A model generated the notes under the pieces. It did not search any database. It was not told where the DNA came from and saw only the letters and a list, made by a program, of their open reading frames with translations. 64,000 bases of DNA from Ceratopteris richardii (taxonomy: Eukaryota; Streptophyta; Polypodiopsida; Polypodiales; Pteridaceae), in assembly GCA_020310875.1 (NCBI GenBank), contig CM035435.1, forward strand, positions 68,854,955 through 68,918,954. The letters are read 5' to 3'. Below are positions 1-11,681 of the stretch, one piece after another; within the stretch, counting starts at the first letter, position 1; every line of letters begins with the position of its first letter. Position numbers and translations under genes: made by a program.

Positions 1-664
1 ATCTTAGAAGCCAACCTAATTAACCAAATGGGACAAACCATATACCAAACATACACGCATCACCATCAAAATCCTATCAAGGACGATAGAGTTCACGAGG
101 AGGGACATGTGGCGGGAGAAACAAGTAAAAAGAAAAGAAGAAGAAAGCAAAAAAGAAAATAATTTGGTAAGCTTTACACTCTGTCAGAGCCTCGGAAGGG
201 CACACATTAGGCTAAAATAAAACACAGGCTGAAGGAATGCAATAGGTCCTTGAGGATGTAAATAAAGAAATACATCTTAGACCTTTGAAGCACGGCCTTC
301 CAAAATATGGGTGAATTCCAGTTGCTAATGGTGTATGTGGCAAACAATGATAATATAATAGACCCTAGTGGATGAAGTAAAGAATTATCAAAGGGGAAAC
401 AGAAGCATCGGTCTGACGCTCGGACAAGGTGATAAATAGTCTCCTAGTCTTGAATGCTTCCTAGACTGCTCGTGGCGTGCAATTGAAAGAAGTATATACA
501 AGGGAATTATAGCATCAAGTCAGAGAGGAACAAGTTGACAAGAGGGGAATGAGGACAACAAAACTCAATTACCATATGTATCCTAGGATCAACCACTAGT
601 TGCATGTCAGGAAAACGTGCAAAAAAAAGCCTATCAAGGGATGATAGGGACCAAGAGGGGAGAG
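1..664 (+). mobile_element. T1: 3' non-coding end of a gypsy element
   Basis: This purine-rich stretch has no convincing coding frame. It ends in a polypurine tract, AAGAGGGGAGAG at 653-664, directly followed by an LTR starting TGTTGC. A polypurine tract abutting an LTR is the plus-strand priming site of an LTR retrotransposon, so this should be the 3' untranslated part of an element that begins left of the window. The LTR is related to that of T6 (11682), which suggests the same gypsy family. The short frame on the minus strand at 507-713 crosses the LTR border and is not taken as a gene. Confidence 0.55.
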
Positions 665-1150
665 TGTTGCAGACAGCTGAAGAGGAATAAAGAAAAGAGA
701 GAGTAGGAAACATAAGAAAGAAGAGAGGAAAAGCATCCCCCCAAAATTTTCAAGAAATGGCTCACATTCTTTTCCTAAAACTCATTGTAAAACAATGAAA
801 AACCTTGTAAATTATCTAGAGGAGTCCTCTAGATGCATGAACCTTGAAGACTGTAATATTACCTTTGTACAATAGTAGGAAATTAGTGATTTAGAGATAA
901 AGTGCTGGTCTCTTGTGTGAAAGGATCAAAATTAGGGCACATGTATATAAGTCACTTGTGACTCTTTTGTAAAGACTTTTTGCCATGATCAAGAGCTAAC
1001 TTTCTAAAATTTGAGATTTTCTACAAATCTCCTCACTCAAGAGTGCCCACATATGTGATCATAGTCTAGTTTACCTCCAAGTGCACTATTGCTAATAGTT
1101 GTGCAAAATGTATCTCATGATGATGGCAAGGTGCATAACAATAAGTCTGC
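665..1150 (+). repeat. T1 3' LTR, family 2 (partial)
   Basis: It starts TGTTGCAGA right after a polypurine tract and matches the first part of the T6 LTR at 11682: shared blocks include CCCAAAATTTTCAA, GAGGAGTCCT, AGATGCAT, GTCTCTTGTGTGAAAGGA and GCACATGTATATAAGTCAC. The promoter-like TATATAA lies at 944-950. Similarity fades after about 1010 and the right end is not defined; the next recognisable sequence is a copia scrap in the opposite direction. The pair is clearly diverged, so this copy is old. It is a fossil. Confidence 0.6.
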
Positions 1151-1615
1151 TTGCATTTCATTGTCCATCTCCATTTTTTGAGCCTATAGCTGAGAGAATA
1201 TAGCATTAAACTCATTTAGATGAGCATCAACACTATCTATGTCCTTCATGAATGTCACATAACTTTCTCATCAAGTACACTTTATTTGATGTCATTTCTT
1301 TTTCATATGTATTGCATAACTTCTTCCAAATATCCTTTGCGCTTTCACAATCCAATATTGTAAAGTAAACATTATTTTCCAAATGCAATCGAATGGTAGA
1401 CCTAGCCATTTCATCCAACTCATCCCAATCCTCTTCATCCATGTTAGCAAGCTTCTTTGAGATTCCATATACTAGCTTCCATTGCCTCCTCTTCAAATTA
1501 GAGAAAATTTTGGCCATCAAATTTTTGAATCTCAAAATGGTCTTTGCCCTACAAGTTATAGCTCCTCTTGGGAACACTGGCACTAGATCTCGATCCACCA
1601 TACATGTCTAAGATC
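1150..1615 (-). mobile_element. T2: copia-type gag fragment
   Basis: The minus strand encodes about 120 residues typical of a Ty1/copia Gag of the UBN2 type. Recognisable blocks are the Trp-rich IWKKLCNTYEKE segment, the following MTSNKVYLMRKLCDI helix and an upstream ARSTIRLHLENNVYFTI segment. In intact elements this domain forms the particle shell. No PBS, pol or LTR could be tied to it. It is a scrap of a broken element next to T1; which inserted first cannot be told. Confidence 0.6.
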
Positions 1616-2739
1616 TTTGATGTCATGATGATAGAGAACTAATTAGAATGATAACGGAGCTAGAAGAGTCCAGACACCACTAAGGTTAAAAAAGGATGAC
1701 CAAGTGTCAAATTTTGGGAAAAATTCAATAGAGTCTCCCCAAAAAAATGGATTAATGAGCATTAAAGATCAACCAAAAGGATTATGTGAAAATATATGTG
1801 CTCACACCAATAATTGTATCAAGAAGTAAATCAACCACTCTATAGTTGATAAAACATTCTAGAAAAATTTTACAAGATTCTCCTATGCAAAATTAGTATA
1901 TGACCATTGTCAAAAGCTCATAAAACTAGAAGCACTAACATGTAAACCTACATAGTGAATCATTGACTCCACTGCATATAATCAGTTAACTGAAAGAATC
2001 CAACTAGGCTTACTGAGCACCTATAAAATACTATCATACATCTCCTATGGTGAGGTTGGGTAAGCCTTCTACTAACATCGCCAAAGAGGCCTTAACATCT
2101 AGGTGTCTCCCAAGTAAGAAAACATCACCACAACCCTCTTTATCAATGTCGAAGGATTTATGCAAAAACGTAACTGCTATATCAATGACCACATGGATGT
2201 ACATAAGCAATATCCAAAGAAGCATGCATAGTGTGTATGTGCTCAATATATGTAGTAAAAATGGCAATGAAAGGCTGAATTCTAGCCCAAACACTAGCCA
2301 AAAACACCTGCAAGTGTTTGTCAAATCTTTCCTTTTAGGCTCAAAATCCAGCATAAACTTGCAGTCACTGCTCCCACCACAACTAAATTTTTTTCACAAA
2401 ACCTATAGATTTACTACAATGGCTAGAAAAATAGCCTTAAAGCTGATATTCATTGTTGAGGAAGTGCAAAGAACACTCTTCTTGATGTTCTTGAACTTTT
2501 GTAAAGAGAACTATGTGTGAAAGTACTCCAAAATGGCTCGAAGGATCACCCCAACAATACTTCAAAATAGTGTTTGAAAGCAAAGAGTGAAGCTTTGAGG
2601 GCCCAAAACATGTTGAAGGTAATGTGAAACTTGGTCTTTCCCCTTCTTCAAACACCACGAGAGTGTAGCTTAGTGGCAAGAGATTGCCAATTAAGTGCAC
2701 TTCGGGGGGAACAAAGTTGGATTATCCAAGTTAAGTTAC
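1616..2739. other. Unassigned AT-rich stretch
   Basis: I see no recognisable domain in either direction. Several frames of 70-157 codons exist on both strands, but they overlap each other, are low in complexity and match no family I know. The block could be the leader or LTR of the T2 copia element, since it continues on that element's 5' side in the minus orientation, but no LTR pair or primer site confirms this. Confidence 0.3.
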
Positions 2740-3010
2740 AAAGAAGCTCTTACAATGCTCAAATCTCTAACAAGCTCCCCCAAAAATGAGCTTCATAGCT
2801 TTTTTTATAGTTTTTGACTACTTTGGACCTATTTTAGACCTAGTGTCCAACATAGTTAAAAATAGGTTCCTAGGCTATTTTGAGGGCTCAAACGAGCTCC
2901 AAAAATAATGAAAATTGAAATTAAGCTCTTCTAATACTTCTCAAGGTCAAGAACTCCTTGTGTTGCACAAAATGGAGTTAAAATTGCCAAAAATAGGTAT
3001 TTAAATTATG
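2740..3010 (-). repeat. T3: old family-1 LTR fragment
   Basis: Read on the minus strand this resembles the middle of the T4, T10 and T13 LTRs. Common blocks, seen on the plus strand, are ATGAGCTTCATAGCTTTTTT, GACCTAGTGTCC, AGTTAAAAATAGGTTCC and GAGGGCTCAAACGA, in the same order and spacing as at 63715-63840 in T13. Divergence is visibly higher than between T4 and T10, so this is the oldest family-1 LTR in the window. Its ends are not preserved, and no coding part of an element adjoins it. Confidence 0.65.
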
Positions 3011-4146
3011 TGTAGTGACACACCGATTTGATGAAAATAACATTTAAAATTTTGATTATGCCTATTCCCTTCCAGATCTTAATTGACTTCCTTGCCTACT
3101 CAGTCTCATGTCTGAGCCTTACCCTTATTGTTGGCCTTCTTGCCTCATGCTCCCTTCTTTGGTCATGTTGGCCTAAATACTCCTATTTCTAATAGTCCCC
3201 CCTCTCCAATCTACCATCCCTCACATACCTTTGTTAGATTGGATGGCATGTGTAGTATTGAAGTACATTTGCAGTTGATTCATGTTTGTGCAATTGAATT
3301 CATTTTGCAAGATCTAACTTTCGGCATTCCCATACTATTGTACTCATAGTACATGGCCTATTTGCATGAAAATAATTAGAGCAAGTGGGTGGGATTTGAG
3401 AAAAACACCTCTAAATGATACTCCCAAAATCTTGTGGTAAACATGTCTCCAAAATTTTGTTTATAACAAACTGGGAGGTACTTTATGTGAGCATGCCATA
3501 TGTATACTATGCAGATGGAAGGTGTGTTGTTGAGATCATACACCAAATCAAGATTGCCATTTTTGAAGCCTGGTGTGAAAACATGTGGAGCTCAAAGATT
3601 TTCGAAAGTTTTGAACACTACTTGCATCAAATCAAATATCTTTAAGAGCATCAAAATTGCAACGTCTCACATGGGTTTTAGACAAGGAATCCAATGTTGA
3701 ATGGTAGCGATCATATATAAGACAGTCACCAGTCCCTATGATGGTGCAAGGCATGGGTAGATTACCCAATTTGTATAGTGTGCATTGTTCTTGACTTTAA
3801 TAGCAAATTTTTCCATGATCTTTGCCTTGGGATAGGGCCATATCATGGGATGTATAAGATGTGGAGTCGATCATTAGACCAAGTGCATAACATTTCTGGA
3901 TATGTCTCCAATAGTTGCTTCCTCTAGTTGGATTGAAAGATGGTACTATCATTGGTAAATCCTTGGGCTCAAATTGAGTGGCAAAGATAGGTGTCTTGCC
4001 AATTATCCTTGTCACCTCTACATTGTAGTCCATGAGGATTACAAAATAAGGTATGTATTGTAGCTCAAAAGTAGTTATGAGCCATCTCAGTGCCAAATTT
4101 TGGAAGTATACAGAGTTGAGGACTTCTTCTTCCATATTTTCCATGG
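3011..4146 (-). other. Unassigned stretch with minus-strand coding-like relic
   Basis: Most of the stretch shows nothing I recognise. On the minus strand from about 4140 down to 3660 there is protein-like sequence, with pieces such as FVILMDYNVEVTRIIGKTPI and MPCTIIGTGDCLIYDRYH, that does not look like low-complexity noise. It matches no retroelement domain I can name. The relic lies immediately beside the T4 LTR start, so T4 may have landed in it. It could be a decayed host gene exon or a piece of an unfamiliar transposon. Confidence 0.25.
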
Positions 4147-4739
4147 TGTTGGAACTCAAGGTCAAAGCCCAAGCATGGAAGCACATAAAAAAAGTGGATA
4201 CACAAGAAGAGGGAGCAAGTAGGGAGCTCCAAGAAGTGTATGTCAAATTTTCAGAAGAATCCCTTACAAAAATAGTGATTTTGATCACTCAAACCATTGT
4301 AAATATCATTTCACCTTTTTGTAACTCCATTTTGTTCAAGCCGAGGAGTCCTCGAGCTTGAGGATTATTAGAAGTATCATCCTACAAATTTGTATAATTT
4401 TTAGACTTCGTTTGAGCCCTCAAATAAGCCATGGAATCTAATTTTTAACTAGGTAGGACACTAGGTGTGGACAGAGCCAAAACTAGTCCAAAAACTATAA
4501 AAAGAGCTAGAGAGCTCATTTTGGGGGTTAGCTTGTGAGAGATTGGAGCTCTTGTATTAGATTTCTCTTGTAATCGAAGCCTTCCATTGTTCCTCTTATT
4601 AAACTTACCCTATGCGTGCGTGTGTGTATGTGTGTGCATGTTCGTGTGCTTTCATTTGCGGTCGTGGTCTTCATACCAATCCTCATGTCTCCGCAGATTG
4701 AAAAGTAAAGGAGGTGGTGCTTATGCTTGAGCTACACCA
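4147..4739 (+). repeat. T4 5' LTR, family 1
   Basis: 593 bp, TG at 4147 to CA at 4739, homologous along its length to the T10 LTRs (33229 and 45580). A TATAAAAAG box lies at 4496-4504 and a TG-rich microsatellite at about 4615-4645, the same place as in T10. No polypurine tract precedes it, as expected for a 5' LTR. The five bases before it, CATGG, are a candidate target duplication, but the partner is not in view. Confidence 0.8.
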
Positions 4740-4744
4740 AATTT

Positions 4745-4761
4745 TGGCATTGTTGCTGGGG
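4745..4761 (+). other. T4 primer-binding site (tRNA-Asp type)
   Basis: TGGCATTGTTGCTGGGG lies five bases after the LTR end. It differs at three positions from TGGCGCCGTTGCCGGGG of T10, which is complementary to the 3' end of plant tRNA-Asp (GTC). Confidence 0.75.
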
Positions 4762-5049
4762 AGAGAGCTTTGAGGGCGAGCACTGTGATGGTAAGATCAT
4801 AGATCTGCGACGTTGGAAGGTAAGAAATAGTCATTTTTTGTGATTTTTGTGATTTTTTCTTCTCCTTCTTCATCATCATCATCATCACCATCTTGACCCA
4901 TCATCATCTTCATAGAAAATTTTCATTTTTTAGTACATTTTCACCATTTTCACATCATTTCTCATGTGTGGGAGTGCAAGAAAGAGCTAGGAAGTGCTTG
5001 AGAGTGCATGCGCTTGTGTTTTTCATGATTTTCTGCACATTTGGGGCTC

Positions 5050-5690
5050 GATGTAAAAATTCAAAATTCTCGCCCAAAAACTCAGAAAATCGCAATTCTC
5101 TAGAAAATTCAAAAATTTTTTCCTGCCTAAAAATTTTGGAGAAAATCGCGATTCTCTAGAGTTATCATTTGGAGAAAATCACGATTATTCAGATTTGTGC
5201 ATATTGAGAAAGTCCCGATTCTCTATAAGAAATTCATGATTCTTTGGACTTGAGGAAAATTGAGAAAATCATGATTTTTTGGAAGAAATTCGTGATCTTT
5301 GGACTTGGTCATTTTTGAGAAAGTCACGATTGGCAATTTTCGATTCTTTGCTAGAGATCCATGACTCTCTGGATTTGAGAAATTCGCGATTCTCTAGGAG
5401 AAAATCGCGATTCTCTGGGAGAAAATCGCGATTCTCTGGGAGAAAATCGCGATTCTCTGGGAGAAAACCGCGATTCTCTGGACTTGGTCATTTCGAGAAA
5501 GTCACAAATTTTTGGAAGAAAGTCGCGATTTCCTAGACTTAGAGATTTGAGAAATTCGTGATTCTCTGCTTGGAAGATTTTGAGAAAGTCGCAATTCTTT
5601 GGATTGTGGAATTTGAGAGAATCGCGATTCTCTGATAAAAACCACAACTTTTTGGCTACCTGATTTGCAAAAAATCGCGACTCTTTGAGA
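5050..5690 (+). repeat. T4 leader array of TCGCGATTCTC motifs
   Basis: The core ATCGCGATTCTC and close variants recur many times through the leader, each preceded by GAGAAA or similar. At about 5377-5484 there are five tandem 21-bp units of the form GAGAAAATCGCGATTCTCTGG; elsewhere the spacing is looser. The core contains the perfect palindrome GAATCGCGATTC in some units. Because 21 is a multiple of three, a chance frame (SRFSGRK repeats) runs through it on both strands and is not called as a gene. The array occupies the same position, between primer site and gag, as the arrays of T6 and T10. Confidence 0.85.
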
Positions 5691-5907
5691 GGTCTTGTTT
5701 GCTTGTTTTGACCCATAGAAGCCTAATTTGACATAAGTTTTTCATCAAAAGTCCATACTCGGCCTCAACTATTTTTTTAAGAATAATGCATTGATTTTCA
5801 GATAGAGTAATTTGAAGTTGGCCTTCAAGTGGGGTTGGGAAGCCAAGGGATCTCCAAAGGATTTTGAGAAATACCAAGGGGAATTTTGGGGCTAGAAGAT
5901 AAGGCTT

Positions 5908-8405
5908 ATGAACTTGAGGTATGGTAGACACCTAGGCAAGGATAGACAAAGCATTAGATCTTCTGAGTCTAGTGTCAACCATACAGCCAAGTCTTGGGCA
6001 CAACAACTAAGTGGTTATCCTTACGTCCTAAGTTCAGAGACAGTGATTTAGAAATGTCTTTTAGCATGGGGAAGCTTGCAGGTGACTCAGGCACTGCCTA
6101 TCTACAAACACCAAAAGTCCATATAAGACACAATTGGAATATATTTGGACCAACCAATTAGGTGCTCGCATCTATGAGGATGGCCTGAGGCGATCAGTGG
6201 TCCAACTCAAAAATCCTGATCAACCCTTCGGACTTGAACACCCAGTGGTCAAGTTCAAAGAGGGTTCATACATTGATAAGGAAGGAACTATGTATGTGTT
6301 CACCAACTTACTAGACAGGACAGATGAGTTTGATAGTGTCATTCTTGAGAATGAGATAGGAGACCTAGAGCAGGGAGACTTAGGACGAGAACTTAAGACT
6401 CCTCGAGGCAAATGTGTCTTGACTAGAGTGATCACACCAGAGTGGGTTCCCCAAGACAACAAAAGCATAGAACTATTCTTAAATAGAGAAACAGAGGAAG
6501 CCTTTTGGAGATTCAAGCCAGATCAACCTAGCCAATTTGGCATAGTCATCATCTACGAGTTCAAGGATTAGGAGACACCTAACAAGGTTGTCTATTTGGA
6601 TGACACCTCGGGAAGAATGTTCTTGGTAACAGAACATGATAGACACACATATACTTGGAAGAGTGAGTTGGTTTTCCCTCCACCAAGATCCAATGTTTCC
6701 CATGGCCTCCAAGGTGTAGGATCATCCAAGGTTCATGAAAACCAAAGGGAAAGAGCCAGAGAGAGGCCTGAGGTAAGCTTTACACACAATATTGGTAGAG
6801 ACTGATCAAGAATGGAAGGTGAAAGACATGAAAGAGAGAGACACATCAAGCACAAAGACATCAAAGAGATGAACATGATTTTTCATTGCCTAGACCCCGT
6901 GAGCACCCAAGAACCCTTAGACCTTCTCAAGTGGTCAAGACAATGAAGAACTATTTTGACGGGAAAAGAGATCCTTATGAGCATGTAGCCGAGTTCAAAC
7001 AAGTGTTAAGAGTTGAACAAGTTGAGGACTTGTTCACCCAGTTTGAGGCATTTTGGTTTGACTCTTAAAGGTACTGCCTTAGCTTGGTTTCAACCCCTGA
7101 ATAGTTGTAACTATCGAGATATAGGTCAACTGTTAGAGGAATTCATTGCAGAGTTTTCCAAGAGTGGCATCAGGCATAACACATCATCCTTGATCCATAA
7201 CTTCAAGCATACACCCCAAGAAACAGTGCGACTAGCAGGAAGAAGGTTCAGAAAGTACATACAAAGATGCCCTGTTTCGGGATTACCCACACCGATCAAC
7301 CAAGTGGCCTTGTTTTTGCACCAAATTAAGGTCATATGTGTATTTGAAAGAGCCAAGATCCATAGAAGAGTGTGTGTGGATGTGCATTGACATAGAAGAC
7401 AACTTGGGTGAGGAGTTAGGACTGTCCAAACTCTATAGGGATTCTGACAGTTCTACTAGTCATACCTCTAGGGCCTCCAATGAGATAGATGAGATAGCTG
7501 AGCAGGTTGCCAAGAAACTAGGAGTTCAAAGTAGACAGACACCAAGGGACACCTCATTGAAGCGATGTTACAACTGTGGAGGAGATCACATGGCTAATGT
7601 ATGCCCAATGATGGCTCAACCTCAAGGGAACCCTAATGCTCCATATTGCACTATTGAGAGAAAATACATGAACCATATAGCTCAAGATTGTCCCTACAAT
7701 AGGCAGGCTATTAGAAAAAATTATCAACAACCTTACCAACAGGGTAGGCATCACAATCAGTACCAACAACCATATTATAGGCCACAACAACAATATAAAT
7801 CTCAATACCAACAACTATATCAAACACCATATAGGCCCCAACCTGTCCTAACAAACCAATTACCACCTCCTACCAATGTGATTCCAGTTAACTATGCAGT
7901 GGTAGAGGAAAACCCTAATAGAGCATTGGTGCATGTGACCCCGTTGGTCTCAAATCATGACTCTCATGCTCATAGTTCAGACTATTCTCATGAAGATAGT
8001 CCACATGCTTATTACACAGACTCACTGGAGCACAGTGAGACTTATTCGTATCAATATGAGGCACCTCCTATGGAACAAAATTGGGAGCCAGAACACTCCA
8101 ATGTCATGTATACGAATCTAAATCCTAGGCCCCAATTGAGACAAGTAAGACCACAAGCCCCTAGAGGACCATGTTTTAGATGTCAGGGTGACAAATTCAT
8201 TCGTGAATGTCCCCACTCACCGATTATGGGACAAGGGCAGAACATCACAATACAAGGCTTTTGTCCTAAGTGTGGCAAAGAACATCCTCCTAGAGAGTGT
8301 CCCAGGAATACCTCTAGTGCACCCAAGGTTACACCCATCAATGTGGTAGGCTTAGTGGTAGATTCAAATTCAAGTAGCAGTAATGTGGCTCCTCTTCAGG
8401 CAGTT
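5908..8405 (+). pseudogene. T4 gag region (fossil)
   Basis: The start is the ATG of an MNLR N-terminus, the position equivalent to the gag start of T10 at 35235. Blocks shared with T10 follow in order: RTNQLGARIYEDGLRRSVVQ-like N-terminal domain, MKNYFDG...DPYEHVAEFKQVL capsid-like domain with WFQPLNS, and CCHC zinc knuckles (CYNCGGDHMANVCP, CFRCQGDKFIRECP, CPKCGKEHPPRECP). Gag builds the particle and its knuckles bind RNA. The region is broken by several interruptions, and its 3' end is lost where T5 begins. Confidence 0.8.
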
Positions 8406-8407
8406 AT

Positions 8408-9462
8408 TGTTCGTACAAATTTCAAGCCCACACATTTGGCTTGAAGTTCATAAACATATGAAGCTCCATAGAAACCATTGCTAGGAAGATTTTTCATCTT
8501 TATCATTTGTAAAAGTTATTTCCTTTGAATATTAGAGAATATTTGTAATCACCTACCAAAAAACTCGTGGATTTGTTAGATAGAAAAGTAACTACTTCAT
8601 TGAGGGAATATTTCCTATATTGAAGGGTTACTTTTAGAGAGAGCCAAAAGTTGAATTCAAATTCAAATTTGAATGTAGCACTTATATAAAGTGGCTTGAA
8701 AAAGTCACGGAGAGAGGATCATTTCTCGAGTTCTCCATTGCCATTTTGCAAGAATGTGAGGTATACATTGTAGCCTACACTACTCACCATCATTAGGCTA
8801 TGACTGTCAAGCCTATGATCTTGTACAACATTGTTCATTAATACAATAGATCTACATTGTTCATCAATGATCTCTCTGTCATAGTCATTTATAACTGTCA
8901 ACTTGTACTGCTCATATCTCAGTCATTTCTCGACCATTTTCAATGTTCTATAGCTTGTTGGAATCAGCTCCAAGTTATCTACATGCTCACAGATTTTGAA
9001 AGAATTCTATTTGGCCAATTTGGAGAAAATTGCATCAAAGCACTCACTAGTCAAACTCTACAGAGGTCCTAAAAAGTTGGGGGTAATGATTCAATTGCTA
9101 AATTGATTGCTCTGTGTATAGTTCATCCTTTTGAGTGATTCCACTTGGAATCATTAGCTTACTAAGCTAATTAGATATCTCTAAAAGGAATTTTTCTAAT
9201 TCCTAATGTACTAGTAGCACTGAGCATAACAAGCAGTAGGTGTGTGATAAAAAGTAGAAGGTTTTCATTGAACCTTCAACTTGGAAGTAGCCTGTTTTGA
9301 TTCAATCTTTTCTTACATCATTTCCAATGTACATAGGCACTTGTATAGTGTCATTGGAAAGCTAAGAGGGCCCACAACCCAACTCTGAAGCTACAAGGGG
9401 CTGATACAAAGCAGGATTTGGCAGTACCTACTCATTGCTTGGAGTGTCCATCCATCTATCCC
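8408..9462 (+). repeat. T5 5' LTR
   Basis: About 1.05 kb lies between the break in T4 gag (TGTTCGTAC at 8408) and the primer site at 9468. A TATATAAA box is at 8683-8690. The exact right end is uncertain by a few bases. GTTAT at 8403-8407 is a candidate target duplication; its partner is not seen. No second copy of this LTR exists in the window, so the call rests on position and primer site. Confidence 0.6.
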
Positions 9463-9467
9463 AACTG

Positions 9468-9479
9468 TGGTATCAAAGC
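9468..9479 (+). other. T5 primer-binding site (initiator tRNA-Met type)
   Basis: TGGTATCAAAGC lies 14 bases before the gag ATG. It differs by one base from the usual copia primer site TGGTATCAGAGC. Confidence 0.8.
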
Positions 9480-9493
9480 AAAGTTAAGGTAAA

Positions 9494-10480
9494 ATGGGAG
9501 ATGGTTTTCCTTCTTTCATTAATAAATTGGACAGGAAGAACTATCAAGCATGGTCCTTGAGGATGAAGACATACTTGCAAGGAAGAAGCCTTTATGGATA
9601 CATCTTAGGAGACGAGGAGATGCCCATATTCAGAAGCAAAGGACAACCTACAAGAGAGGAGCATGAAAGACTCAACACATGGTGTGCCAAGGATGCATTA
9701 GCAAGGTCTTACTTACTTAACTCAATCTCTGATTTTCTTCTTCCACATATTAGGAACTGTAAGACATCCCAAGAGACTTGGGAAACATTTTCTTCTTATT
9801 TCTCTTCCAACACAAGGGCTAGGAAGAACCAATTGTGGATTGAGTTTACCACTCAAAGAAAGCAACCTAAGCAAGGGATATCAGAGTATGTGACCAAAGT
9901 CAAAGATGTAGCAGATCAATTGGCAAGCATAGAAGAAGAAATTGAAGAGGAGCAGATTGTAAAACAAGTAATCAATGGTATTAAAGCTGATGACAAATGG
10001 GAGAGCTTCACAACTGCCATGGACTTGTACATGAACATGCAGATTCTGGACCTTACCACACTCATGGGGCAACTATTCACCCATGAAGCCAAGCTCAACA
10101 AGAATGGAGATTCATCAAGAGGTAATAGCTCTTCTGCCTTATACACTGATAAAAGTAAGTCCAAAGAGAAAGGGAAGAACAAAAAGGTTGAAGATGAAGG
10201 GACTACCTCCCAAGCCAACTATGCAGGGAGAGGTCACGAATCTCAAGAGGAAGGGGCAGAGGAGGTAAGCAAGGTAGGGGGATACCTTATAACTCCCCAT
10301 CATGTAATATTTGTGGATTGTCAAATCATACTACAGATGAGTGTTACAGTAACTTCAAGAATCAGAGAGGAAGAGGATATACACAATCAAGAGGAAGATT
10401 CAATCACCATCAAGGATACAATAACAACTACAACAACAACTACAATAGCAACTACCAAGGAGGCTACAAATCAAGGAAGG
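9494..10480 (+). pseudogene. T5 copia gag region (fossil)
   Basis: It starts MGDGFPSFINKLDRKNYQAW, the usual opening of a copia Gag (a ligand line followed by NYxxW). The UBN2-like helical domain follows (WETFSSYFSSNTRARKNQLW, then IVKQVINGIKADDKW). Toward the end are a zinc-knuckle-like stretch (NHTTDECYSNF) and an Asn/Tyr-rich spacer around 10400-10480. Gag forms the particle around the element RNA. The region is broken. Confidence 0.8.
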
Positions 10481-10539
10481 ATTACAACAACTACATAGAG
10501 GAGCAAGAAGATTCTCTTTTGATTATGAACATGACTTCA

Positions 10540-11681
10540 AAACCAGGTATAAATGATGACCATCTCTTCTACATTGACTCAGGATGCTCAAATCATGTGG
10601 CAGGCAATGTAGCTCTTCTCTCTGACCTTGAGGAACCAAAGGGTGGGCATCAAGTACAAACAGGTGATGACACCAAGCACTCAGTGATTAAAGTAGGAAA
10701 TATTAAGACCTCAGATGGAAACAAGAATCTATTGGGCAGGGTTTTATATGTACCTAGAATTACCAAGAATTTGATGAGTGTTGGACAGATTGTGGAAAAG
10801 GGTTTGCAGGTCAGGTTCAACCAATATGGAGCATTTTTGGAGGATCCCCAACATGGGTTCAAAAGAATAGCCAAAGGAGAAAAGACAGGTAGATTATTTA
10901 CTTTTGGACTTGAAGATACAAGGAATGTTGCACTTTATAGTTACAAAGATCAAACACTTTCAGAGCTTGAAATTTGGCATAAGAGATTAGGGCATGTTGG
11001 TGAAAGAACCTTGAAACAAATATGTAGACATCAATGTGTTCTTGGGATACCTAATGTATCCAAGCAACACATGATTTATACATGTGGTGCTTGTCAGTTT
11101 GGAAAATCTCACAGGTTACCCTTCTCAAGGAAAGGCTACATGCATGAGGACTACCTAGGTCTTGTTCAAACAGATATATGGGGACCAAGTAAGGATCCCT
11201 CAATTTCTGGATCAAGGTATTATGTATCTTTCATTTATGATTACAGTAGGTGGATTGAATTGTACTTTATGAAGCACAATTTTGAAGTATTCAGTTGCTT
11301 TAAAAAGTATCTTGCACTTGTTGAAAACCAAACAGGGAGAAACCTAAAGAGATTATGGTCAGATGGAAGAGGTGAGTACTTCTCAAATGAGTTTGATGCA
11401 TTCTTGCAGGACAGAGGAATCAAGAGAGAAATTACAACAAGGTATATCCCTGAGCAAAATGGGGTGTAGAGAGGAGAAATAGATTAATTGTTGAAACTGT
11501 TAGCTCTATGTTAAATGAGAAAAAAATACCTAATTACTTATGGGCAGAGAGTGTATCTACTACCACTTATCTTGTAAACAGGTTGCCATCCAAATCTCTT
11601 GATGGGATGACCCCATATGAAGCATGGCATGGTAGAAGACCTTCACTTGACCATTGCAGGATTTTTGGATGTGTAGCTTAT
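10540..11681 (+). pseudogene. T5 copia protease and integrase region (fossil)
   Basis: The copia order is visible. The protease active site is FYIDSGCSNHVAGN at about 10568. The pre-integrase zinc segment is WHKRLGHVGERTL with a downstream CGACQFGK pair. The integrase core has its first Asp in LVQTDIWGPS, its second in LWSDGRGEYFSNEF and its Glu in a PEQNGV segment. Integrase inserts the DNA copy into the genome. The sequence passes into the T6 LTR at 11682 just after a GCVAY-like segment, where copia elements normally continue to reverse transcriptase. Confidence 0.85.

Larger units (their letters stand above)
4147..8407 (+). mobile_element. T4: Ty3/gypsy element, LTR family 1, 5' part
   Basis: The order is 5' LTR (4147-4739), tRNA-Asp-type primer site (4745-4761), leader with a motif array (about 5050-5690) and gag (from 5908). 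The gag sequence closely follows that of T10 until about 8405, where the LTR of copia element T5 begins. No pol or 3' LTR of T4 is found to the right of T5 inside the window. The element is broken, with several interruptions in gag besides the insertion, and is clearly older than T10. Confidence 0.8.
8408..11681 (+). mobile_element. T5: Ty1/copia element inside T4 gag
   Basis: A candidate 5' LTR (8408 to about 9462) is followed by an initiator-Met primer site (9468-9479), gag from 9494, protease and integrase. The T4 gag similarity stops exactly where this LTR begins. Coding stops being copia-like at 11681, where the LTR of T6 begins within integrase, so reverse transcriptase and the 3' LTR are not in view. 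The element is broken, with a few interruptions plus the T6 insertion. Confidence 0.8.

Noticed and set aside
1393-1611. Plus-strand frame over T2
   Set aside because: Antisense of the recognisable copia gag on the minus strand.
5279-5716. Frames with tandem SRFSGRK / ESRFSPR repeats
   Set aside because: They are translations of the 21-bp leader repeat of T4 on both strands.
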